DNA from: Acidovorax soli
GTDB lineage: Bacteria; Pseudomonadota; Gammaproteobacteria; Burkholderiales; Burkholderiaceae_C
DNA: 64,000 nt
Direction of reading: 5' to 3'
Assembly: GCF_014207955.1 (NCBI RefSeq)
Contig: NZ_JACHLK010000002.1
Location: 310,001-374,000 of the forward strand
Part shown: piece after piece, positions 7,500 through 16,127 of the stretch
Position numbering within the stretch: the stretch's first letter is position 1
Layout of the letters: every line of letters begins with the position of its first letter
Program-made: the position numbers and the translations under genes
Notes under the pieces: model-generated
Seen by the model: only the letters and a program-made list of their open reading frames with translations
What the model was told of the DNA's origin: nothing
Database searches by the model: none

Positions 7500-8422
7500 A
7501 AGCACTGCGCATCCACGGGTTCAGCACCCCTGATCTTGCTGTGCTGGAAGACATCGCAGTGCCGCTGCCACCTGTGGCAGGGCAGGTGGCCGTGCGCATC
7601 GAGGCGGCCAGCATCAACCCGCTGGACCTCAAGATCCTGTCCGGCGCCATGCAAGCGGTGTTCCCGATCCGCCTGCCCTACACCCTGGGCACCGACTTCG
7701 CCGGCGTGGTGCAGGCAGTCGGCCCGCAGGCGGCGGGTTTCCGGCCCGGCGACCGCGTGGCAGGCCGCCTGGAACCGACCGCAGGCGGGGCCTTGGCACA
7801 GGCTGCGTTGGTGCCGGCAACGGCGCTGAGCCTGCTGCCCGAAGGGGTGGCCTTCGAGCAGGCGGCAGCGTTGCCCACGGCCGCAGGCACCGCCTGGCTG
7901 GCCTTGTTCGGTGTGGGCCGGCTCCAGGCGGGACAGCGGGTGCTGGTGCATGCCGGCGCAGGCGGCGTGGGCAGCTTTGCCGTGCAACTGGTGCGCCAGG
8001 CGGGGGCGCAGGTGATCGCCACCGCCTCGCCCGAGAAGCACGCACTGGTGGCCCAGTTGGGCGCACACAGCGTGCTTGACTACCGTACGGAGGGTCTCGA
8101 ACACGGCGCCAGAGACCTGGATCTGGTGATCGACACCGTGGGCGGACAGGCCACGGAGCGCTCCTGGCCGCTGCTCCGGCCTGGCGGCAGGCTGGTGTCG
8201 GTGGTGGACCATGCCATCCAGGGGCAGGGTGGGGTGCAGGGCGCCTTTGCCTTCTTCCAGCACGATGCGCGGGTGCTCGACGGGATCGTCGCACGCCTGG
8301 CTGCGGGGCAACTGCAGGCCGTGCTGGACAGCGTCCATCCGCTGGAAGCGGCCGGCGCAGCGCTCGCGCACCTGGCACGCGGCCATGCGCGGGGCAAGGT
8401 GGTCGTGCAGATGCCCCGCTGA
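7496..8422 (+). CDS. zinc-independent NADPH:quinone oxidoreductase (MDR family)
   Basis: Medium-chain dehydrogenase/reductase of 308 residues. The GroES-like N-terminus (SINPLDLKILSGAM, LGTDFAGVVQAVG, FRPGDRVAG) is followed by a Rossmann NADPH fold with VLVHAGAGGVGSFAVQLVRQ and ends in ARGHARGKVVVQMPR. It lacks the catalytic and structural zinc Cys clusters of alcohol dehydrogenases, as in QOR/zeta-crystallin-type enzymes. The start at 7496 overlaps the SnoaL-like stop by 4 bp; an in-frame ATG at 7430 lies inside that gene. Pairing with a SnoaL protein suggests a small reductive or detoxifying operon. Confidence 0.88.
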   Translation: MKALRIHGFSTPDLAVLEDIAVPLPPVAGQVAVRIEAASINPLDLKILSGAMQAVFPIRLPYTLGTDFAGVVQAVGPQAAGFRPGDRVAGRLEPTAGGALAQAALVPATALSLLPEGVAFEQAAALPTAAGTAWLALFGVGRLQAGQRVLVHAGAGGVGSFAVQLVRQAGAQVIATASPEKHALVAQLGAHSVLDYRTEGLEHGARDLDLVIDTVGGQATERSWPLLRPGGRLVSVVDHAIQGQGGVQGAFAFFQHDARVLDGIVARLAAGQLQAVLDSVHPLEAAGAALAHLARGHARGKVVVQMPR

Positions 8423-8439
8423 GGGTGCCGGGGGGCTGG

Positions 8440-10326
8440 TCAGCGCGCTGCCTGCATCTGCTCGAACTGCTCGACCGGCATGGGGCGGGCAAAGGCAAAA
8501 CCCTGCAGCACATCGCAACCGGCGTCCACCAGGTAGTCGGCCTGCTCGCGCGTCTCCACGCCCTCGGCCGTCACGGCCAGCCCGAGGCCGTGGGAGAGGG
8601 CGATGATGGCGTTGACGATCATGCGGCTGTGCTCCTGCCCGGGCAGGTCGCGGATGAAGCTGCGGTCGATCTTCAGGCGCTTCATGGGCAGGCGCCGCAG
8701 GTAGGCCAGCGACGAGTAGCCGGTGCCAAAGTCGTCGATGGCCAGGTGCACGCCCAACTGGCTCAGGCGGTGCAGGGTGCTGGCACAGGCATCCATGTTC
8801 TCCATGAGCACGGTTTCGGTGAGCTCGATCTCCAGCAGGTGGGCCGGCAGGCCTTCCTCGCGCAGTATGTCCATCACCCGTTCCAGGAACTGCGGGTCGC
8901 CCAGCTGCCGTGCCGAGACATTGACCGCCACGCGCAGAGGACCCTCTGCCCGGGCCTGCCAGCGGGCCGCGTCGCGGCATGCCGTGCGCACCACCCAGTA
9001 GCCCAGGTGCACGATCAGCCCGCATTCCTCCGCGACCATCACCGCCTCCAGCGGCGGGATGGCGCCCAGCCGGGCATGGGTCCAGCGCAGCAGCGCTTCG
9101 GCGCCCATCATGCGGCGGTCCGTGGCCGAGAACACCGGCTGGTAGTGCAGGGCCAGGCCCTCGCCGTCTTCCAGCACCTGGCGCAGGGCCTGCTCGATGG
9201 CATGCCGGCGCACCGCTGCGAGGTTCATGGACACGTCGAAGCGCTCGCAGCGGTTCTTGCCCAGGTCCTTGGCGCGGTACATGGCCGTATCGGCGCTGAT
9301 GATGAGGGCGTCCCTGTCCTGCGCATCCCCCGGGTAGGTGGCAATGCCTGCGCTGCAGGTCACCATGACCTCCTGGTCCGACTCGACGAAACCCTTCTCG
9401 AACACGGCGACGATCCGGTCCCCATAGCTGCCGAGTGCGGCTTCGTCCATGTCCAGCCGCAGGATGACGGAGAACTCGTCGCCCCCCATGCGGCAGATGT
9501 CATCGCCCGCCCGCACCACCGATTGCAGGCGCTGCGCCACCTGGCGCAGCAAGCCGTCGCCCGCGGCATGGCCGAAGGTGTCGTTCAAGGTCTTGAAGTT
9601 GTCCAGGTCGATATAGACCAGCGCCAGCTTGCTGCCCAGCGTGGCGGCCCGTGCGATTTCGTGGGCCAGCCGTTCATTGAAATAGTGCCGGTTGCCGACG
9701 CCCGTGACGGCGTCCTGGTGGGCCAGCACCTGCAGGCGGCGTTCCGCTTCGCTGACGGCCGCGCGGCTGCGCAGCACCAGGGCGGTGGCCAGCGCCATGG
9801 TGCCTCCTGCGATCAGCAGCGCACCGCCGAATCGGATGACCAGGTGGGTGTAGACCTCGGCCATCGACTTGCGCAGGTAGATGCTGCCCGAACTCTTGCC
9901 CCGGAATTTCACGGGCTTGGCCATTTCCAGCAGCGACAGGCCCTGGTATTCGAAATCCCCGTTGCCCCCGCCCGGCAGTGTGCCGGGTGCCACCTGGTCG
10001 CCATCGCGCTGGTACGAGGCGAACAGCACGCCCTGGGCATCGTAGATGGCCGCCATCAGCACCATGGGCGAGGCCTTGAGGGCGCCCAGGATCTCTTCCG
10101 TCGTGTGCGCGTCGCGGAACATCACAGCCGTGGACACGTTGTCGGCAACGATGGCGGCCTCCACCCGGCTGTCGGCGAGCATGGCCTTGCGGCTGCTCCA
10201 GTAGTCGAAGGCCGTCAGGGCCAGCACCATGGTCAGCAGGGCCAGCCCGGTGGCGAGCAGGCCGGTCGCCACCACCTGCGATGACAGCTGCTCGGAGTTG
10301 GTGCTGGCCGGGCTCTCGGGCGTCAT
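8440..10326 (-). CDS. CHASE8-GGDEF-EAL diguanylate cyclase/phosphodiesterase (YfiN-like)
   Basis: Inner-membrane c-di-GMP enzyme of 628 residues. A transmembrane helix at about 20-41 precedes a periplasmic CHASE8-like sensor (DSRVEAAIVADNVSTAVMF, TTEEILGALKASPMV) and a second helix near 170-190. The GGDEF domain has an intact core (YIDLDNFKTLNDTFGH, MGGDEF). The EAL domain retains GAEALLRW, NVSARQL, ELTETVLMENMD, IDDFGTGYSS, KIDRSFIRD and TAEGVET, so both activities look possible. Its ATG overlaps the stop of the YfiR-like gene (ATGA), and a TonB receptor lies further upstream. This matches loci in which a periplasmic YfiR protein represses a YfiN-type cyclase, except that YfiN itself has no EAL domain. 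Confidence 0.9.
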   Translation of the reverse strand: MTPESPASTNSEQLSSQVVATGLLATGLALLTMVLALTAFDYWSSRKAMLADSRVEAAIVADNVSTAVMFRDAHTTEEILGALKASPMVLMAAIYDAQGVLFASYQRDGDQVAPGTLPGGGNGDFEYQGLSLLEMAKPVKFRGKSSGSIYLRKSMAEVYTHLVIRFGGALLIAGGTMALATALVLRSRAAVSEAERRLQVLAHQDAVTGVGNRHYFNERLAHEIARAATLGSKLALVYIDLDNFKTLNDTFGHAAGDGLLRQVAQRLQSVVRAGDDICRMGGDEFSVILRLDMDEAALGSYGDRIVAVFEKGFVESDQEVMVTCSAGIATYPGDAQDRDALIISADTAMYRAKDLGKNRCERFDVSMNLAAVRRHAIEQALRQVLEDGEGLALHYQPVFSATDRRMMGAEALLRWTHARLGAIPPLEAVMVAEECGLIVHLGYWVVRTACRDAARWQARAEGPLRVAVNVSARQLGDPQFLERVMDILREEGLPAHLLEIELTETVLMENMDACASTLHRLSQLGVHLAIDDFGTGYSSLAYLRRLPMKRLKIDRSFIRDLPGQEHSRMIVNAIIALSHGLGLAVTAEGVETREQADYLVDAGCDVLQGFAFARPMPVEQFEQMQAAR

Positions 10327-10865
10327 CGGGCCCCCCTGGACAGGCGCATCAGGCGCGAGCTGACCGACAGCCCCGCCTTGCCGATGGCATCGGCATTGAT
10401 GTCAAAGACGATGCGGTCGCCCTCGCGGTACAGGGCGATCATGATCTCCGGCGGGGCGGCCGCCGCATCGTCGGCAATGGTCAGCACGGCCGTCTTGCCC
10501 GGCAAGGCGCGCAGGGCGCGCAGGGCGCGGTCGGTGTCGGCACCGCTGAGCACCAGCACGCGGCAGTCGCTCAGTTCGTTGGCTTCCCAGAGCCGGATGC
10601 GGATGGGGTTGTCCTTGCGCGCAGGCCGCCCCTCCAGTGCCAGCAGGTTGCGCTTGAGGGGGCTGAAGGGGGAGACACAGATGGTCCAGTCGGTGCCGGC
10701 GCGGCCATCGCCCTGGGGCCATTCGACAAACTGGATGAAGTTGAAGACATAGGCCGCCTTCAGTTCATTTTCACCCACCCGCTCCTGCGCACCGGCGCCG
10801 GGGTCGCACGCGAGCACGCACAGGCCCACCAGGAGGGCTTGGTACAGGCGGTGCAGGTGTGGCAT
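10323..10865 (-). CDS. YfiR-family periplasmic regulator (DUF4154)
   Basis: Exported protein of 180 residues with a signal peptide (LYQALLVGLCVLACDPGAGA) and the DUF4154/YfiR core: NELKAAYVFNFIQFVEWP at the start and ISRLMRLSR-type ending SVSSRLMRLSRGAR. In the Pseudomonas YfiBNR system, YfiR in the periplasm holds the YfiN cyclase inactive. The same role toward the overlapping downstream CHASE8-GGDEF-EAL gene is inferred. It starts 3 bp after the TonB receptor stop, so all three genes form one operon. The disulfide-forming Cys residues of YfiR are only partly present (ICVS, SDCR), so redox control may differ. Confidence 0.85.
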   Translation of the reverse strand: MPHLHRLYQALLVGLCVLACDPGAGAQERVGENELKAAYVFNFIQFVEWPQGDGRAGTDWTICVSPFSPLKRNLLALEGRPARKDNPIRIRLWEANELSDCRVLVLSGADTDRALRALRALPGKTAVLTIADDAAAAPPEIMIALYREGDRIVFDINADAIGKAGLSVSSRLMRLSRGAR

Positions 10866-10868
10866 GGC

Positions 10869-12881
10869 CTAGAACGCATGGGTGAGCTTCAGGCGCAGGG
10901 TCCTGCCGTCCTGCAGGATCGAGTCCCCCCGGATCTCGAAGGACGCAGGGTCGGCGTACCGCCGGTCCAGCAGGTTGTAGACCCCGAAGGACACCTCCGT
11001 GCCCGCCAGCCGCGTGGTGTAGGTCAGGTTGGCCACCGCATGGGCCGGCAGGCGCGATGCCAGCGTGTTGCGCGCGCCGATGCCGATGGCCTCCAGCCCC
11101 AGGCGGCCCCGGGCCCAGGGTGCAGCGTCGGCATTGCCAATGGCCGTCGACCACTGCGCCTTCAAGAGGTGCCGGGGGGAATTGGCCAGGGTCTCCCGCG
11201 TCAGGGTATCGCGTGCGCGCTGCCAGCTGTAGGCCAGGCGCAGCCGGACGTCGGGGCCCAGGCGCTGCTCGACTTCGGTCTCCACCCCGTACACGCCGAC
11301 GCTGTTGCCGGCATTGCTGAACATGAGGCGGTCGGGCTGCGGTGCATCGCCAATGGCCAGCAGATGCGACACGCGCGACTGGAACAGCGTGACCAGGGCA
11401 CGCGATGCGCCCGAGGGCGCATGCTCGAGCACCAGCTCCGTGGTGCGGATGCGCTCGGGCCGCAGCCTGTCCGTGCCCACCACGCCACCGGGCGTTTCCA
11501 CGCGGTAGTCGCGCTCATAGGCATTGGGAGGGCGGTAGGCCGTGCCGTAGAGCAGCTTGAGGGCCGTTGCCGGCCCCACCAGGTACACCAGCCCCAGGCG
11601 CGGGTGCAGGCTGCCCTTGCTGTCCGAGTGTTTGCCCCAGCGCAGCCCGGCGTGCAGCACCAGGTCGGGGCGCAGCGCGACCTCGTCCTGCAGGTAGATG
11701 CCCAGCACGTCGCCGCGGCTGCTCTTGTCCAGCAAGAGCGCTTCGGGCGCCAGGTCCAGGTTGCGCTGCGTGATGTCGAGATCGCGCCGGTAGTCCAGTC
11801 CAAAGGAGATCTTGTGCCGCTGGAATGCCGTGCTCACCCATTGCAGCTCCGAGCCCAGCCAGCGGCCGCGGCCGATGTCGCGGTTGGCGGTGACGGGCGG
11901 GTAGTCGTAGACATAGTCGCCCACATACCGGTACTGGCCGCCGTGCAGGCGCGCCGTGAAATGCAGGGCAGGGCCCCACTGGCCGGCATACTCCGCCGCC
12001 ATGCGGGTGCTGGAATCGACCACGCGCGAGCGCGGGTCGTTGAACACCTGCGAAAAGGCGGCCGTGGGCAGGCCTTTGGCGCGCTCGCCATGCGACAGGG
12101 ACAAGGTCACACCTTCGCGCCGCATCTTCACAAACAGGCTGCTGCTGCGGTCGTAGTCCAGGCGCTGCGCCAACCCGTGGTTCTGGCCGGGCGTGTCGTA
12201 GGCGGGAAAGTAGAGCTCCTCTCCCCGCGTGGTGGAGCGGGATGCCGACACCAGCCAGTCGCCGCCATACCCGTCCGCCGTGCCCAGCGTGAAACGCAGC
12301 CGGGCGTGGCCGTGGCTGCCCAGTTCGGTGCTCAGTTGCGCACCCTTGAGCTGCCGGCCCTCGCGCGTGATGATGTTGAGCACGCCGAAAAAGGCATTCG
12401 CGCCATAGACGGCCGCACTCGGCCCCGGCACGAACTCGACACGCTCGATCAGGTCGATGTCGATGGGGAAGTCCGTGCCCACCGGGGCCTGGTCGTACAG
12501 GTTGTCGTTGAAGCGCACCCCATCGACCAGCAGCAGCACCCGGGTGTTGTAGTCGCCCGGCGTGGAAAAGCCGCGCATGCCCAGGTAGTGGTAGGAGCGG
12601 TCGTAGGACATGTACAGGCCGCGCATGCCGGCCAGGATCTCGGCCAGGTTGCGGTAGCCGAAGGTGCGGATGTCCTCCGCCGTCACCACGCTGACCGCGG
12701 CAGGTGCCTCCAGCGCGCTTTGCAGGTAGCGGCTCGCCGTGCGCACCTCCATCTGCATCAATTGCTCCAGCGGCAGCTGGGCGACATCGGCCTGGGCATG
12801 CGTGCCGCCCACCCAGGCAAAGGACAGGCACATCCCGAGGGCAAGCCGGCGGCTTCCTGCGCAAGGGGGTGATCTTGTCAT
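10869..12881 (-). CDS. TonB-dependent receptor in a YfiR/GGDEF operon
   Basis: Outer-membrane receptor of about 670 residues. The start at 12881 (MTRSPPCAGSRRLALG) gives a signal peptide ending THAQA; an in-frame ATG at 12926 would add 15 residues. A short N-terminal LPLEQLMQMEV segment precedes the plug (APAAVSVVTAEDIRTFG, YLGMRGFSTPGDYNTR, VEFVPGPSAAVYGANAFFG) and a beta-barrel ending in Phe (RLKLTHAF). It resembles the colicin-I/vitamin B12-type receptors frequently encoded with DUF4154 and GGDEF proteins. The ligand is unknown; it could transmit an extracellular signal to the c-di-GMP enzyme as well as transport a substrate. Confidence 0.88.
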   Translation of the reverse strand: MTRSPPCAGSRRLALGMCLSFAWVGGTHAQADVAQLPLEQLMQMEVRTASRYLQSALEAPAAVSVVTAEDIRTFGYRNLAEILAGMRGLYMSYDRSYHYLGMRGFSTPGDYNTRVLLLVDGVRFNDNLYDQAPVGTDFPIDIDLIERVEFVPGPSAAVYGANAFFGVLNIITREGRQLKGAQLSTELGSHGHARLRFTLGTADGYGGDWLVSASRSTTRGEELYFPAYDTPGQNHGLAQRLDYDRSSSLFVKMRREGVTLSLSHGERAKGLPTAAFSQVFNDPRSRVVDSSTRMAAEYAGQWGPALHFTARLHGGQYRYVGDYVYDYPPVTANRDIGRGRWLGSELQWVSTAFQRHKISFGLDYRRDLDITQRNLDLAPEALLLDKSSRGDVLGIYLQDEVALRPDLVLHAGLRWGKHSDSKGSLHPRLGLVYLVGPATALKLLYGTAYRPPNAYERDYRVETPGGVVGTDRLRPERIRTTELVLEHAPSGASRALVTLFQSRVSHLLAIGDAPQPDRLMFSNAGNSVGVYGVETEVEQRLGPDVRLRLAYSWQRARDTLTRETLANSPRHLLKAQWSTAIGNADAAPWARGRLGLEAIGIGARNTLASRLPAHAVANLTYTTRLAGTEVSFGVYNLLDRRYADPASFEIRGDSILQDGRTLRLKLTHAF

Positions 12882-13032
12882 GGCATCTCTATCGTGGGCT
12901 TGTCCAGCCCCGATCGCAAGCCGCACCGGATGGCTGTAACAAATGCTTGCATCCTACTCCTCTGGCAGGTGCCGGGGCCTGGGTTTACCTTAGTTCAAGA
13001 TTGCCGCAGCGTGCGCTCTGTTTTTGATTGAA

Positions 13033-13073
13033 TATACGCAATGCGTTTTGCAAAATTGCGCATTGCGTATAAT
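13033..13073 (+). promoter_or_regulatory. 13-bp inverted-repeat operator over the -10 box of the HTH-carbamoyltransferase gene
   Basis: TATACGCAATGCG at 13033-13045 is perfectly repeated in inverse orientation at 13059-13071, with a 13-bp centre that itself contains the palindrome TTTTGCAAAA (13046-13055). The right arm overlaps a consensus -10, TATAAT, at 13068-13073. Only 8 bases separate the -10 from the ATG at 13082, so the transcript should be nearly leaderless. The size and symmetry indicate binding of a dimeric HTH protein, and the gene it controls has an N-terminal HTH. Confidence 0.75.
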
Positions 13074-13081
13074 AGAGGGCC

Positions 13082-14377
13082 ATGAACAGCCAACAAGACT
13101 TCCTGCGCGACGCCATGCGCCGCCTCAACCTCACGCGCGATGCGTTTTCCGACCGTCTGGGCGTGCGCCGGCGCGCCCTCGATACCTGGCTGCTGCCGTC
13201 CGACTCGGGCGAGGCGCGCTCCATGCCCGAGATGGTGGAGAAGTTCGTTGCCGAGATCCTCGCGCACGAAGCCCGGGCCGTCGGGGCGGAGCCGGGCAGG
13301 GCGCAGGCCGCCCGGCCCCTGGCCCAGCGCATCGCGGCCGAGGGTCGGCCGCACCTGCTCTCGGTGGCCCAGTTCGACCGGGGCAGTCTGGAAGACCTGT
13401 TCCAGGTGGCCGATCTGATGCAGCCCATCGCGCGGCGCCAGAAGGTCTCGCGCGTGCTGGAGGGCGCCGTGCTGGGCAGCCTGTTCTTCGAGGCCAGCAC
13501 ACGCACGCGCGTGAGCTTTGGCGCGGCCTTCTGCCGCCTGGGCGGCACGGTGTGCGACACGACGGGCTTCACCTTCTCGTCCATGGCCAAGGGCGAGTCG
13601 ATCTACGACACCAGCCGCGTGATGGCCGGCTATGTGGATGCGCTGGTGGTGCGCCACCCGGAGCAGGGCGCGGTGGCCGAGTTCGCACGTGCCACCAACA
13701 TCCCTGTGATCAACGCGGGCGACGGCCCGGGCGAGCACCCGAGCCAGGCCATCCTGGATCTCTACACCATCCAGCGCGAGTTCTCGCGCCTGGGCAAGCT
13801 GGTCGATGGCACGCATGTGGCCCTGGTGGGCGACCTGAAGTACGGCCGCACGGTGCACTCCCTCATCCGCCTGCTGGCGCTGTACAAGGGGCTCAAGTTC
13901 AGCCTGGTGGCCCCGCCCTCGCTGGAGATGCCCGCCTACCTGCTGGAGCTGGTGGCGCGCAACGGTCATGTGATCGAGCAGACTTCGTCGCTGCAGGAAG
14001 GGCTGCGCGGCGCCGACGTGGTGTACGCCACGCGCATCCAGAAGGAGCGCTTCGTGGGCGAGGAGATCGAGGGCTACACGCCCGAGTTCCAGATCCGCAA
14101 GTCGCTGGTGGACGAACTGTGCAAGAGCGACACCATCCTCATGCACCCGCTGCCACGCGATGGCCGGCCTGGCGCCAACGACCTCAGCACCGACCTCAAC
14201 CACGACCCGCGCCTGGCCATCTTCCGCCAGACGGACAATGGCATCCCCGTGCGCATGGCGCTGTTCGCCGTGCTGCTGGGCGTGGAGAACCAGGTGGCGC
14301 GCTCCATGCGCGATGCCGGCTGGCGATCGCCCTCGCACATCGGGCCCGACGATGCCGTGTTCGATGGCCTGGACTGA
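13082..14377 (+). CDS. pyrB: aspartate carbamoyltransferase with N-terminal XRE-like HTH domain
   Basis: Protein of 431 residues. Residues from about 91 onward are a complete carbamoyltransferase: the carbamoyl-phosphate loop FFEASTRTRVSF (S139-R143), MAKGESIYDTSRVM, GEHPSQAILDLYTI, GDLKYGRTVHSL and the C-terminal HPLPR motif, all of the aspartate rather than ornithine type. It catalyses the committed step of pyrimidine synthesis. The extra N-terminal 60-70 residues read as an XRE-type helix-turn-helix (LTRDAFSDRLGVRRRALDTWL), absent from ordinary 310-residue PyrB. A 13-bp inverted repeat over its promoter makes autoregulation by the fused HTH an attractive inference. No pyrI or pyrC lies alongside. 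A housekeeping pyrB elsewhere cannot be excluded. Confidence 0.85.
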   Translation: MNSQQDFLRDAMRRLNLTRDAFSDRLGVRRRALDTWLLPSDSGEARSMPEMVEKFVAEILAHEARAVGAEPGRAQAARPLAQRIAAEGRPHLLSVAQFDRGSLEDLFQVADLMQPIARRQKVSRVLEGAVLGSLFFEASTRTRVSFGAAFCRLGGTVCDTTGFTFSSMAKGESIYDTSRVMAGYVDALVVRHPEQGAVAEFARATNIPVINAGDGPGEHPSQAILDLYTIQREFSRLGKLVDGTHVALVGDLKYGRTVHSLIRLLALYKGLKFSLVAPPSLEMPAYLLELVARNGHVIEQTSSLQEGLRGADVVYATRIQKERFVGEEIEGYTPEFQIRKSLVDELCKSDTILMHPLPRDGRPGANDLSTDLNHDPRLAIFRQTDNGIPVRMALFAVLLGVENQVARSMRDAGWRSPSHIGPDDAVFDGLD

Positions 14378-14452
14378 GAGGCTGAGAATGCCTGAGGGTA
14401 AACCCTTGCAGGTACTACACTCAAAGCCTTCTCCCCCGCGCGCCGCTGTCCC

Positions 14453-15406
14453 GTGAACTCCCCCGTCTTCGCCTCCCTGATCCCCGTCGTCCTGTTCATC
14501 GCCATCGGCTTTCTGTCGGGCAACCGGGGGTGGATACGGGCGGGCTCGGTCAAGGACCTCTCCAACCTGGTGTTCATGGTGCTCACGCCGGCGCTGCTAT
14601 TCCGAACCATGAGTTCGGTGCACCTGGGCGATGTGGACTTTGCGCCCATTGCCGCGTACTTCGCGGCGGCGGGCCTGGTGTTCGGTGGCACCATGCTGCT
14701 GCTGGGCTTCACCAGTCTGGCGGCGGCGCGGGCGCTGGCCAATATGTTCAGCAACACGGTGATGATTGGCGTGCCGCTGGTGGGCCTGGTCTTCGGCGAG
14801 GCCGGGCTGGTCACGCTGTTCACCTTGATCTCATTGCACGCGCTGATCCTGCTCACGGCCGCCACCGTGGTGTTCGAGCTGGCAGCCGCGCGCGAGCGCG
14901 CGGGCACCCCGGGGCACGAGGGCCGCTCCATGCTGCGCACGGTGCTCATGGCGGTGCGCAACGGCATCGTCCACCCGATTCCCCTGCCCATCATCGCCGG
15001 CCTGCTGTATGCGCAGACGGGCCTGCCGATATCGCTGGTCATCGACAAGCCGCTGGAACTGCTGGGCCAGGCCCTGGGGCCGCTGGCGTTGCTGCTGGTG
15101 GGCGTGACGCTGGCCTTCACCACCGTGGGCTCGCATTTCCGCGCGGCCCTGCGCATCGCTCTCGTCAAGTGCCTGGTGCACCCTGTGGCCATGGCGGCCG
15201 TGGGCTGGGCCATGGGGCTCAAGGGCATGCCGCTGGCGGTGATGGTGGTGGCGGCATCGCTGCCGGTGGGCGCCAATGTGTTCCTGTTCTCGCAGCGCTA
15301 CGAAGTGGCGCAGGACGAGGTGACGGCCAGCGTGGCCGTATCGACCGCGTTGGCGCTGATCACCATGCCGGTGGTGATCGTGCTGGTCACCCGATTCCTG
15401 GTCTGA
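14453..15406 (+). CDS. AEC-family (auxin-efflux-carrier-like) membrane transporter
   Basis: Integral membrane protein of 317 residues with about ten hydrophobic helices and the AEC family features SNLVFMVLTPALLFRTM near residue 35, the central crossover region, and VVAASLPVGANVFLFSQRY near the C-terminus. Family members export or import organic acids such as malonate or malate; the substrate here is unknown. The GTG start at 14453 is used because the protein begins directly with the first helix; no clear ribosome-binding site precedes it. It lies 75 bp after the carbamoyltransferase gene and is convergent with pdxH, whose stop abuts it. Confidence 0.88.
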   Translation: MNSPVFASLIPVVLFIAIGFLSGNRGWIRAGSVKDLSNLVFMVLTPALLFRTMSSVHLGDVDFAPIAAYFAAAGLVFGGTMLLLGFTSLAAARALANMFSNTVMIGVPLVGLVFGEAGLVTLFTLISLHALILLTAATVVFELAAARERAGTPGHEGRSMLRTVLMAVRNGIVHPIPLPIIAGLLYAQTGLPISLVIDKPLELLGQALGPLALLLVGVTLAFTTVGSHFRAALRIALVKCLVHPVAMAAVGWAMGLKGMPLAVMVVAASLPVGANVFLFSQRYEVAQDEVTASVAVSTALALITMPVVIVLVTRFLV

Positions 15407-16045
15407 TCACGGGGCCAGGCGTTCTCGTAGCCATTCGACTCCATCGAGCCGGTAGCGCAGCCGGTCGTGCAGGCGGCTCTTGCGGCCCTGCCAGAACTCC
15501 CATTGCTCGGGCTTCAAACGGTAGCCACCCCAGTGCGGCGGGCGCGGGGGGCTCAGCAGAAACTGGGCGCCGTACTTCGCCGCATTGGCCACCAGCACGC
15601 TGCGGCCGGTGATGACCTGGCTTTGCGGGCTGGCCCAGGCGCCGATGCGCGAATCCAGTGGGCGGCTGGCGAAGTAGGCATCGCTCTCCTCGTCGCTGAC
15701 CTTTTCCACCACGCCCTCGATGCGCACCACGCGTTCGAGCTCCACCCAGTGGAACTGCAGCGCGGCAAACGGGTTGCCCGCGATCTGGCGGCCCTTGCGG
15801 CTTTCGTAGTTGGTGAACCAGACGATGCCGCGCTCGTCATAGCCCTTGATCAGCACGATGCGCGTGCTGGGGCGCAGGTCGCCGCCCACGGTGGCCAGGG
15901 TCATGGCATTGGGCTCGGGCACCTGGGCGGAAATGGCTTCCTTCAGCCATTGATCGAATTGCTGCAGCGGCGCAGCATGCGAGGCGTCTTCGTTGAGTTC
16001 GGCGCGCTCGTAGCTCTTGCGCAAGTCGGCGATGGAGGTGGTCAT
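15407..16045 (-). CDS. pdxH: pyridoxine/pyridoxamine 5'-phosphate oxidase
   Basis: FMN enzyme of 212 residues that makes pyridoxal 5'-phosphate, the last step of vitamin B6 synthesis and salvage. The start at 16045 ([20 protein letters not shown]) matches the family N-terminus; an in-frame start at 16060 adds five residues. FMN and substrate motifs are present: [58 protein letters not shown] and the C-terminal signature [20 protein letters not shown] followed by LHDRLRY. It is divergent from the tetR gene. Confidence 0.95.
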   Translation of the reverse strand: MTTSIADLRKSYERAELNEDASHAAPLQQFDQWLKEAISAQVPEPNAMTLATVGGDLRPSTRIVLIKGYDERGIVWFTNYESRKGRQIAGNPFAALQFHWVELERVVRIEGVVEKVSDEESDAYFASRPLDSRIGAWASPQSQVITGRSVLVANAAKYGAQFLLSPPRPPHWGGYRLKPEQWEFWQGRKSRLHDRLRYRLDGVEWLRERLAP

Positions 16046-16089
16046 GCCGCGATTGTGCACCCCTGCTGCAGAGCCCCTCGCGCAGCCGG

Positions 16090-16118
16090 TTGTTGTCGAA
16101 TAAAAATTCGCTTATATT
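16090..16118 (+). promoter_or_regulatory. tetR promoter with TetR-box candidate
   Basis: TTGTTG (16090-16095) and TATATT (16113-16118) form a -35/-10 pair with a 17-bp spacer. The spacer contains TCGAATAAAAATTC (16096-16109), an inverted repeat CGAAT/ATTCG. The ATG lies 9 bases after the -10, so any leader is very short. The same 14-mer with one change occurs upstream of the iorA-like gene. Confidence 0.6.
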
Positions 16119-16127
16119 CGCTCTGCG

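Noticed and set aside
14378..14452. GGCTGAGAATGCC and ACCCTTGCAGG resemble pieces of a TPP riboswitch upstream of the AEC transporter.
   Set aside because: The second half of the THI box (CTGATCNGG, TAATGCC in order) is missing and the spacing does not fit; the match is probably chance.
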